Origin: Actinomycetota bacterium
GTDB taxonomy: Bacteria; Actinomycetota; Humimicrobiia; Humimicrobiales; Humimicrobiaceae
DNA length: 6,017 bases
Reading direction: 5' to 3'
Assembly: GCA_016783985.1 (NCBI GenBank)
Contig: JADHVM010000064.1
Span: 1 to 6,017, forward strand
Positions 1 through 4,746 of this stretch are shown piece by piece; within the stretch, counting starts at the first letter, position 1; each line of letters begins with the position of its first letter. Both the position numbers and the translations under genes were made by a program. The notes under the pieces are model-generated. The model ran no database searches. It saw only the letters and a program-made list of their open reading frames with translations, and was not told where the DNA came from.

Positions 1-504
1 TATCCAGGCAGCATTAATTTCAAACAAATGTATGAAGAGATTAAAGAAATAGCTCTGGAAGCAAAGAGAAATGGATTAGTGGTAGTAATATGGTCTTATC
101 CAAGAGGTTCCGGTCTATCAAAGGAAGGGGAAACTGCAGTTGATGTGGTAGCATATGCAGCTCAAATCGCCGCTCAATTAGGTGCTCATTTAATAAAGTT
201 AAAGCCGCCGACTGATCATATAGAACTTGAAGAAGCAAGAAAGGTATATGAGAAGTATAATATTCCAGTGGGTACATTAGCGGAGAGAGTCAAGCATGTA
301 GTGCAGAGCGCATTCAATGGGAAAAGGATTGTAATATTTTCAGGAGGACCTGCAAAAGGCAGAGAGGAAGTAATTGAGGAAATAAAACAAATAAAAGAAG
401 GTGGAGGATTTGGTTCTATAATTGGAAGAAATTCTTTCCAGAGACCAAAACAAGAGGCCCTGGATTTTCTCAAAGAAATACTAAAAATTTATATGGAATG
501 TTAG
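1..504 (+). CDS. fbaB: Class I fructose-bisphosphate aldolase (DhnA/FbaB type), C-terminal 167 residues, 5' partial
   Basis: The reading frame is open from base 1 to a TAG at 502-504, so the gene begins outside the window; the ATG at 28 is internal. The protein resembles the archaeal-type/FbaB class I aldolases, cytoplasmic TIM-barrel enzymes that interconvert fructose-1,6-bisphosphate with dihydroxyacetone phosphate and glyceraldehyde-3-phosphate through a Schiff-base lysine. Visible signatures, counted from the first codon: WSYPRG at 31-36; HLIKLKPP at 63-70, where K66 aligns by position with the Schiff-base lysine of the family; the phosphate-binding SGG at 114-116; and IGRN at 141-144 near the C-terminus. 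Family members are about 260-310 residues, so roughly the last half is present. Related DhnA-fold aldolases with other substrates (for example 2-amino-3,7-dideoxy-D-threo-hept-6-ulosonate synthase) cannot be fully excluded, but the motifs favour FBP aldolase. No convincing hairpin terminator follows. Confidence 0.85.
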   Translation, partial: YPGSINFKQMYEEIKEIALEAKRNGLVVVIWSYPRGSGLSKEGETAVDVVAYAAQIAAQLGAHLIKLKPPTDHIELEEARKVYEKYNIPVGTLAERVKHVVQSAFNGKRIVIFSGGPAKGREEVIEEIKQIKEGGGFGSIIGRNSFQRPKQEALDFLKEILKIYMEC

Positions 505-665
505 AATAAATAAAAATGTTTTTAAAATTTGTAGAAATAATATAACTAAAGTGTATTAAAATTTATGCAAAAAGTATATAATAGCGTTTAGTTATAAGAA
601 ATTAGATTAATTAATTTGTTGGTATTTTAGCAAGACTTATTATAAAAAGAATATAAAATATTGTA

Positions 666-693
666 TTGTCAAATTTAAAATAAATATTATAAT
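666..693 (+). promoter_or_regulatory. Sigma-70-type promoter for the HU gene
   Basis: TTGTCA at 666-671 and a perfect TATAAT at 688-693 are separated by 16 bp. This is the best promoter match between the aldolase and HU genes. It predicts a transcript start near 700 and a leader of about 90 nt. A second TATAAT at 577-582 has no good -35 partner, and TTGGTA/TATAAA at 619-646 (16-bp spacing) is weaker. Confidence 0.6.
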
Positions 694-718
694 TAATCTA
701 ATAAGAGTAATACTAATT

Positions 719-729
719 GGGCGGGGCGC
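719..729. other. Isolated all-G/C patch in the HU leader
   Basis: Eleven consecutive G/C bases (GGGCGGGGCGC) lie in an otherwise very AT-rich intergenic region, about 20 nt after the predicted HU transcript start and 60 nt before the HU start codon. No pairing partner was found nearby. The function is unknown; it could be a protein-binding or RNA-structure element. Confidence 0.35.
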
Positions 730-788
730 ATTTTAAATTTATAGAAACAAATATTTTTTATTTATTAACATGAAAGGAGAGAGAAAGA

Positions 789-1061
789 ATGAATAAGGCG
801 GAGTTAGTAGATGCAATAAATGGTAAAACGGGGTTATTAAAAAAGGATGTAGCAAGCGTTATAGATGCTATGCAGGAATCTATAACTGATGCACTGGTAA
901 AAGGTGACAAAGTATCTCTGGTTGGTTTTGGTACCTTTCAGGTGTCTAAAAGAAAAGCAAGAACTGGATTGAATCCCCGCACAAGAGAAACTATACAAAT
1001 TCCAGCTTGCACTGTTCCTAAATTTGTAGCAGGAAAAGGATTAAAAGGAAAGGTTAGGTAA
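789..1061 (+). CDS. hup: Nucleoid DNA-binding protein HU
   Basis: A 90-residue protein of exactly the usual length of bacterial HU/IHF-family proteins, which bind DNA as dimers, bend and compact it, and help replication, repair and recombination. The N-terminal helices (1-42) carry the MNKAELVDAI start common in HU. GFGTF is at 46-50. The beta-arm (about 52-75) contains NPRT at 62-65, whose proline P63 is the residue that intercalates into the minor groove, followed by IPA at 71-73. The C-terminus has PKFVAGKGLK (77-86). A generic HU homodimer fits better than IHF because nothing specific to IHF-alpha or IHF-beta is seen. The ATG is supported by an AAAGGAGAG Shine-Dalgarno sequence at 773-781. 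The gene appears monocistronic, with its own promoter (666-693) and terminator (1111-1153). One cysteine (C74) in the arm region is somewhat unusual. Confidence 0.97.
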   Translation: MNKAELVDAINGKTGLLKKDVASVIDAMQESITDALVKGDKVSLVGFGTFQVSKRKARTGLNPRTRETIQIPACTVPKFVAGKGLKGKVR

Positions 1062-1110
1062 AGTTTTAAAGTTTTAATTTAGTAGAATATATTTGAGCAT
1101 ATAAGAGATA

Positions 1111-1153
1111 AAAAAGGCATTCTAAGAGGCATTCTATGTGGATGCCTTTTTTT
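1111..1153 (+). terminator. Intrinsic terminator of the HU gene, with duplicated 5' arm
   Basis: The 3' arm GGATGCCT (1140-1147) is followed by Ts up to 1153. It can pair with either of two copies of AGGCATTC. The proximal copy (1127-1134) gives a 5-nt loop and a classic U-tailed hairpin. The distal copy (1115-1122), with the preceding As, gives a longer 12-bp stem with a 17-nt loop (1111-1122 with 1140-1151). Each stem has one G-T wobble. The 10-base AGGCATTCTA is directly repeated at 1115-1124 and 1127-1136. The hairpin lies 50 nt after the HU stop codon. Confidence 0.85.
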
Positions 1154-1239
1154 ATTAATCTTTTATTTTATATTTGCTGAGACATTAATAATTAAATTAT
1201 CTTGAAATTATCTGATATTTATTTGAAAATTTTTTAATG

Positions 1240-1269
1240 GTGAAAAAAAGATTTTTTTTGTAGTATAAT
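1240..1269 (+). promoter_or_regulatory. Probable promoter of the Glu-rich secreted protein gene
   Basis: A perfect TATAAT at 1264-1269 is preceded, 18 bp upstream, by a weak -35 (GTGAAA at 1240-1245). The predicted leader to the ATG at 1323 is about 45-50 nt. A second TATAAT at 1291-1296 lacks a -35 match. Confidence 0.4.
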
Positions 1270-1322
1270 TTAACTATTTAAATATTCTTTTATAATTTAT
1301 TGGTATTATTCTGGAGGATATT

Positions 1323-2363
1323 ATGAAAAAAAATAAATTATATTTTTTTCTTGCTATCCTGACTATCATTTTTCTTTTCAGTTTTGCAGCTCTTTGCACT
1401 CAGTTGGGAACTACTCCTGAAGAGGAAAAGATAGGTGTTGAGGAAGAGGAAGCAGTGGCCGAAGAGGAAGAAGCAGCGGCTGAAGAAGAAGTAACTGAGG
1501 AGGAAGAAGCAGTAGCAGCTGAAGAAGAAGCAGTGGAGGAAGAAGCTGAAGAAGTTGAGGAGGAAGAGGAAGCAGTTGTTGAAGAAAAAGAAGCGCCTAC
1601 TATTGAACTTGAAATATATGAAGGCCCTACTTATTCGGCTTCTGATAATGTATGCTACTACCGTATAAAGGCAATAGTAACCGGTAAACCTGGCCCTACA
1701 GTTGAATTCAGTAAGGATGACAGCGATGGTGCTTGGGGTTCTAAAAAGGCACAGATTAATCTAGATGATCCAGATGAAACATATACGCTTACCGCTACCG
1801 CTACAAATTCAGAAGGATCTGACTCAGATTCCATAGAATTAAGCTGGGGGTGCCCAGAGCCTATAACTGAAGTAGATGTTCCTGTGGTTTCAACTGAAGG
1901 AGGATATATAGAGTGGGGTGGAACTATCAAATATCCTCATGACAGTATATTTGCCGGTGATTCCACTGGAGATAAACAATGCAGGGGGTATATGAGCTTT
2001 GACATCACAGGACTGGCTGGAGTTACAATTACAGAAGCTTCTCTATCCCTTAGTCCGGAACAGGTGTGGGGCGACCCTACCTTCCTGGGGTCCCTCTGGA
2101 TTGATGCTGTGGATTGGGGAGCAGGACCGATAGTAATGGCAGATTTTAACATAACACCCTATGTAGCCATTCAATCATTTAACAATCCAGCGATTACCTG
2201 TACTAGCTCAAAACTAAAAACCGAGCTACAGAATGCTATTAATAATGGAAATACAAGATTCCGGATTAGAATTCGTTACACGACACCGGCAACTGATTCT
2301 GATAATCAATGGGATGGTTGGGATTACTTAATAAATGAAGTAGTTCTACATGTTGTTTATTAA
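1323..2363 (+). CDS. Secreted or membrane-anchored protein with Glu-rich linker, Ig-like domain and DNRLRE/CBM96-like domain
   Basis: A 346-residue protein of unknown function. Residues 1-24 are an export signal: a KKNK basic start followed by a long hydrophobic stretch. C25 follows FAAL, a poor lipobox because of Leu at -1, so lipidation at C25 is possible but signal peptidase I cleavage near FAA, or retention as an anchor, is equally plausible. Residues 33-90 are an acidic linker: 34 of 58 residues are Glu, the rest mostly Ala and Val. Residues 91-176 look like an Ig/PKD-type beta domain (TYTLTATATNSEGSDSDS at 153-170). Residues 180-346 resemble the DNRLRE/CBM96-like fold; the diagnostic stretch is RGYMSFDITGLAGVTITEAS at 221-240. 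C111/C177 and C220/C293 could form one disulfide per domain, as expected outside the cytoplasm. The start is supported by GGAGG at 1313-1317. A cell-surface binding or matrix role is inferred only. Confidence 0.8.
   Translation: MKKNKLYFFLAILTIIFLFSFAALCTQLGTTPEEEKIGVEEEEAVAEEEEAAAEEEVTEEEEAVAAEEEAVEEEAEEVEEEEEAVVEEKEAPTIELEIYEGPTYSASDNVCYYRIKAIVTGKPGPTVEFSKDDSDGAWGSKKAQINLDDPDETYTLTATATNSEGSDSDSIELSWGCPEPITEVDVPVVSTEGGYIEWGGTIKYPHDSIFAGDSTGDKQCRGYMSFDITGLAGVTITEASLSLSPEQVWGDPTFLGSLWIDAVDWGAGPIVMADFNITPYVAIQSFNNPAITCTSSKLKTELQNAINNGNTRFRIRIRYTTPATDSDNQWDGWDYLINEVVLHVVY
1419..1592 (+). repeat. GA-rich low-complexity tract encoding the poly-Glu linker
   Basis: This purine-rich stretch of imperfect GAR/GCN codon repeats encodes residues 33-90 of the secreted protein. 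Units such as EEEEAVAEEEE and EEEEAVAAEEE recur irregularly. Such tracts expand and contract by slippage, so the length may differ between strains and may be prone to assembly error. Confidence 0.7.
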
Positions 2364-2736
2364 TTCATAAATAGCTTGGAAATATTTGATTTTGAAGTGT
2401 GAATGATTTAATCACGTTACTGGAATTTAATTTAATATGGTTTTTTAAAAGTCCAGATAGATTATGCGACTTGATCTGATAGGAAAGCAATAAGTATTTT
2501 AATTCTGGAATATATAATAGAAGAAATAATAGATCTTTATTGCTAATTTAAAGGACTTTAATGGTAGCCCAAAATATTTCAATTTCGAATCAAATTATAA
2601 AAGAACTAATTGACTTAAAGTCTAAAGTACCTATCAGCTTTTAAAAGTATACTATTTTATATAAAATAAAAATAATGTTATTTTAGATTAGAGATTTAAC
2701 AAAATTATATAGAAGATTTCTAAGGAATAGAAAATA
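2364..2736. other. 373-bp intergenic region with nested inverted repeats
   Basis: No convincing gene is seen here. The region holds a set of inverted repeats that could fold as a three-stem RNA. The outer stem is TTAAAAGTCC (2445-2454) with GGACTTTAA (2553-2561). A small hairpin is AGAT/ATCT (2455-2458 with 2474-2477). An inner stem is AGCAATAA (2486-2493) with TTATTGCT (2537-2544). Also present are one copy of a 44-bp dispersed repeat (2566-2609), GACTTAAAGTC (2612-2622), AGTATACT (2646-2653) and the AT palindrome at 2654-2667. No U-tailed terminator for the upstream gene and no strong promoter for the downstream gene were recognised. Confidence 0.4.
2566..2609 (+). repeat. Dispersed 44-bp repeat, copy 1
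   Basis: Ungapped alignment with 3387-3430 gives 37 identities in 44. The shared core includes AGCCC at the start, CAATTTC in the middle and CAAATTATAAAAG near the end. Weaker similarity (TTAAAG) continues past the right end with a one-base gap. This copy lies upstream of the nitroreductase gene. Confidence 0.6.
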
Positions 2737-3249
2737 ATGAAAGAAATATTTGAAAGGCGAAGCATAAGAAAATATACAAGCTCACCAGTATCCAACAGTG
2801 ATATTGAAAATTTACTTAAGGCTGCTATGTCTGCACCATCAGGTTATAATCAGCGGCTATGGGAATTTATTATTATAAAAGATAAAAATATAATGAGTGC
2901 CATCACAGAAATACATCCTTACTCTCAAATGCTAAAAGAAGCACCTCTGGCTATTGTAGTCTGTGGTAATTTAGAAAAAGAAAAACATGCCGATGATTGG
3001 GCAAGTTACTGGGATCAGGACTGTGCCGCTGCAACAGAGAATATCCTGATTGAAGCTCAATATCTAGGACTTGGCGCAGTATGGATAAGTGCATATCCAA
3101 GAAAAGATGTCGTAGATGGATTAAAAAAATTACTTAATCTTCCTATTAAGGTTATACCATTATCAATGATTGCTATTGGACATCCGACAGAAAAAAAGGA
3201 AACTCCTGATAGATACGATAAACAAAAGATTCATATAAATAAATGGTAG
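2737..3249 (+). CDS. Nitroreductase-family FMN-dependent oxidoreductase
   Basis: A 170-residue cytoplasmic flavoprotein of the nitroreductase superfamily, at the short end of the family's range. These enzymes bind FMN at a dimer interface and use NAD(P)H to reduce nitroaromatics, quinones, flavins or other substrates; the natural substrate here cannot be read from sequence. Visible signatures: RRSIRKY at 7-13 (FMN phosphate contacts), SAPSGYNQ at 32-39 (the typical APS-x-x-NQ site), VVCGN at 74-78, DCAAATENILIEAQYLGLGA at 95-114 (the dimer/FMN helix and loop), and IAIGHP at 145-150, followed by the common C-terminal basic segment. The ATG is supported by AAGGAA at 2722-2727 with 9 nt spacing. 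The gene stands alone with long intergenic regions on both sides, each holding a copy of the same 44-bp repeat. No clear promoter was identified. Confidence 0.92.
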   Translation: MKEIFERRSIRKYTSSPVSNSDIENLLKAAMSAPSGYNQRLWEFIIIKDKNIMSAITEIHPYSQMLKEAPLAIVVCGNLEKEKHADDWASYWDQDCAAATENILIEAQYLGLGAVWISAYPRKDVVDGLKKLLNLPIKVIPLSMIAIGHPTEKKETPDRYDKQKIHINKW

Positions 3250-3386
3250 ATTTAAAAACCTTGAAATTTTGCTATGAAATTATTTCAAAACTCATACTGG
3301 ACAAATATTTAGATTATCAGTGAACATAAAACGAAACTTACATTCCAAGTAATAGTGGTATAGTTTATATTGACTCTAGATCTGTC

Positions 3387-3430
3387 AGCCCCAAGTATTA
3401 CAATTTCAAACCAAATTATAAAAGGTCTAA
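3387..3430 (+). repeat. Dispersed 44-bp repeat, copy 2
   Basis: The partner of 2566-2609 (37 of 44 positions identical, no gaps). It lies between the nitroreductase gene and the nucleotidyltransferase module, in the same orientation as copy 1. The two copies bracket the nitroreductase gene 821 bp apart. Confidence 0.6.
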
Positions 3431-3449
3431 AACAAATTAAAGATTTTTA

Positions 3450-3478
3450 TTTATATTTGCCCTACAAAATAGTATAAT
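3450..3478 (+). promoter_or_regulatory. Promoter of the nucleotidyltransferase module, overlapped by a palindrome
   Basis: A perfect TATAAT at 3473-3478 lies 17 bp after a weak -35 (TTTATA at 3450-3455). The first half-site of the upstream inverted repeat (3457-3466) falls between -35 and -10. The second half-site (3487-3496) starts near the predicted transcript start (about 3485). This is the layout of an operator whose occupation would block RNA polymerase, so repression by a module-encoded protein is a reasonable inference. Confidence 0.5.
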
Positions 3479-3496
3479 GAAAAAAATGTAGGGCAA
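3457..3496. repeat. Inverted repeat unit 1 (operator candidate)
   Basis: TTGCCCTACA (3457-3466) and its perfect reverse complement TGTAGGGCAA (3487-3496) are separated by 20 bp that contain the TATAAT box. The arms stand out as G/C-containing blocks in very AT-rich DNA and have the same sequence and geometry as unit 2. Confidence 0.85.
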
Positions 3497-3511
3497 TATT
3501 TATTAAAAAAC

Positions 3512-3555
3512 ACTTGCCCTACAATTATTAAAATATTAAAATATGTAGGGCAAGT
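3512..3555. repeat. Inverted repeat unit 2 (operator or leader hairpin candidate)
   Basis: A perfect 12-bp inverted repeat, ACTTGCCCTACA (3512-3523) with TGTAGGGCAAGT (3544-3555), enclosing 20 bp of pure A/T. The 10-bp core and the 20-bp gap equal those of unit 1; unit centres are 57 bp apart. It lies inside the predicted 5' leader, ending 33 bp before the first start codon, so it can act as DNA operator, RNA hairpin or both. Confidence 0.85.
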
Positions 3556-3588
3556 TATATTTTAAAGTATTAAAGGAACTAAAGTATT

Positions 3589-3891
3589 ATGGCAGTTTTA
3601 AAGGAAATGCTTAAAGAAGAAAAAGAACGATTAATAAAAATGAAAAAATTTTATACGGATAAGATTTTGGAATTACCAAGGGGTAGCATAGTCTTTAAAA
3701 AGAGGAGTAATAAAAAATATCCTTATCTGGTTTATAGAACTGTGGAAAAAATAAATACAGATTATTTGAAACTCAATAGTGAAGAACTGAAGGAGCTAAA
3801 ATTAAAAATAAAGAAAAGAAGAAAATATTTAAAAATATTAAAAGAAATAAAAAAAGATCTTAGAGTTTTTGGAAATATTGAGAATGAATGA
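3589..3891 (+). CDS. Small basic coiled-coil protein, possible antitoxin/regulator (DUF6788-like architecture)
   Basis: A 100-residue, Lys/Glu-rich, strongly basic protein with no confident family assignment. Residues 1-29 are predicted helical and charged. The centre has RGSIVFKKR (31-39) and YPYLVYR (44-50), a short beta-rich element. Residues 64-92 are a charged helix likely to form a coiled coil. This order (helix, RGS, Y-x-YL-x-x-R, long charged helix) resembles DUF6788-type small proteins, though the cysteines often seen there are absent; the similarity is from memory of the pattern only. Its stop codon overlaps the next gene by 8 nt (ATGAATGA), which implies translational coupling. As the first gene behind a palindromic operator, with a nucleotidyltransferase second, it occupies the position usual for an antitoxin/repressor. 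AAAGGA at 3572-3577 lies 11 nt before the ATG, a slightly long spacing. The gene is AT-richer than the flanking genes. Confidence 0.75.
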   Translation: MAVLKEMLKEEKERLIKMKKFYTDKILELPRGSIVFKKRSNKKYPYLVYRTVEKINTDYLKLNSEELKELKLKIKKRRKYLKILKEIKKDLRVFGNIENE

Positions 3892-4549
3892 TATTAAAAA
3901 AATATTCTGGGAAACAATTAAAATATTAGAAAAAAATAAAGTCCTTGAGCACGTTGTTTTAATAGGCAGTTGGGCAGAATATATTTATGAGGTATCCAGT
4001 TATTTAAAAAATTTTGAGGCTAATTTAAAAACAAAAGATATTGATTTTTTAATAAAGAATATTAACAAACCTAAAGAAGGAATCAATATTATAAGTATTT
4101 TAGAAAAAGAAGGTTATGATACTTCAATTGATTATATTAGCGGAGTATTTAAGTTTTATAAGGGCAAAGACTTGGAAATAGAGTTTTTGGTAAGAGAGAT
4201 TGGCAAAGGACAGTCAGAACCTTATAAAGTTCCATCTTTTGGAATTAAAGCAGAAGGACTTAGACATACTGATTTATTGATTAGAAATACTTTAGCCATT
4301 AATATTAAAAGTATTGAAATAAATGTTCCTACTCCACAAGCTTATCTACTTCAGAAGATAATAATAAACGATCAAAGAAGACATAAAGCGGAAAAAGATT
4401 ATTTAGTTATAGAAAATCTATTGGAAAATATAAGGAAATCAAATGCGGAATTTCAGAAGTTAAAAGATCTCTATAATTCATTAACAAAAAAACAGAAAAA
4501 TATTATTGATAGATTTTTAGAATATAATCTTTTTGAATTATTAAAATAG
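3884..4549 (+). CDS. Nucleotidyltransferase-fold protein (GSU2403/NTP_transf_8-like), candidate toxin or tRNA-modifying enzyme
   Basis: A 221-residue protein with the DNA polymerase beta-type nucleotidyltransferase signature. GSW at 28-30 sits in a VVLIGSWAEYIY stretch, KTKDIDFLI at 50-58 supplies the two metal-binding aspartates D52 and D54, and LEIEFLV at 97-103 supplies the probable third acidic residue (E100). A conserved-looking KAEKD (168-172) and a helical C-terminus follow. With the catalytic triad apparently intact it should transfer an NMP to an unknown acceptor. The pattern resembles GSU2403-like proteins (NTP_transf_8) and, more broadly, the AbiEii/MenT and MNT toxin superfamily. 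Some MenT enzymes modify tRNA 3' ends. I chose the ATG at 3884, which overlaps the upstream stop, over an in-frame TTG at 3869 that would add five residues; GGA at 3871-3873 is a weak ribosome site, consistent with coupled translation. The gene is very AT-rich. Confidence 0.8.
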   Translation: MNDIKKIFWETIKILEKNKVLEHVVLIGSWAEYIYEVSSYLKNFEANLKTKDIDFLIKNINKPKEGINIISILEKEGYDTSIDYISGVFKFYKGKDLEIEFLVREIGKGQSEPYKVPSFGIKAEGLRHTDLLIRNTLAINIKSIEINVPTPQAYLLQKIIINDQRRHKAEKDYLVIENLLENIRKSNAEFQKLKDLYNSLTKKQKNIIDRFLEYNLFELLK

Positions 4550-4685
4550 TAAAAACTTCTAATTTATAATTTTTTTGTAAAAAATAATTTTTAAAAAGAT
4601 TTCTGCAAAAATAGAATCCGATACAGATATTACTTTTTTACTATAAATTCTTTACAACAATTAAAATGGGTAACTAACCAGAATT

Positions 4686-4709
4686 AAGAATTAAAAGGGA
4701 GTTCTTTTT
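4686..4709 (+). terminator. Weak terminator-like hairpin after the nucleotidyltransferase module
   Basis: AAGAATT (4686-4692) can pair with AGTTCTT (4700-4706) around a 7-nt loop, with one G-T wobble, and Ts continue to 4709. The stem has very little G/C and lies 137 nt after the stop codon, so the call is tentative. The hairpin at 4779-4795, followed by TTAATTTTTG, could also stop plus-strand transcripts. Confidence 0.3.
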
Positions 4710-4746
4710 AAAATATTACTATCAAGATATCTTATAAAAAAAGGAC

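Larger units (their letters stand above)
3250..3588. other. 339-bp intergenic region: repeat copy plus operator/promoter array
   Basis: After the nitroreductase stop there is only a weak hairpin, TTGAAAT (3261-3267) with ATTTCAA (3282-3288), without a U-tail. The centre holds copy 2 of the 44-bp repeat (3387-3430). The right third carries the inverted-repeat array (3457-3555) and promoter of the downstream two-gene module. Nothing coding is evident. Confidence 0.5.

Noticed and set aside
41..473. Minus-strand open reading frames across the aldolase gene
   Set aside because: They are antisense shadows of a well-supported gene, with no domain signature.
1281..1305. Third, inverted copy of the 44-bp repeat before the secreted protein gene
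   Set aside because: Only about 14 A/T-rich bases match (AAATTATAAAAGAA on the minus strand) and similarity does not extend, so chance is sufficient.
1658..2152. Minus-strand open reading frames across the secreted protein gene
   Set aside because: They are antisense shadows of the plus-strand gene, with unconvincing composition and no ribosome sites.
3457..3555. CRISPR-like array made of four repeats
   Set aside because: The repeats are only 10-12 bp and alternate in orientation with AT-only gaps. This is a paired palindrome, not a direct-repeat/spacer array, and no cas genes are present.
3869..3883. TTG start five codons upstream for the nucleotidyltransferase
   Set aside because: It has no ribosome-binding site. 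The ATG at 3884 gives the common short stop/start overlap with the upstream gene.
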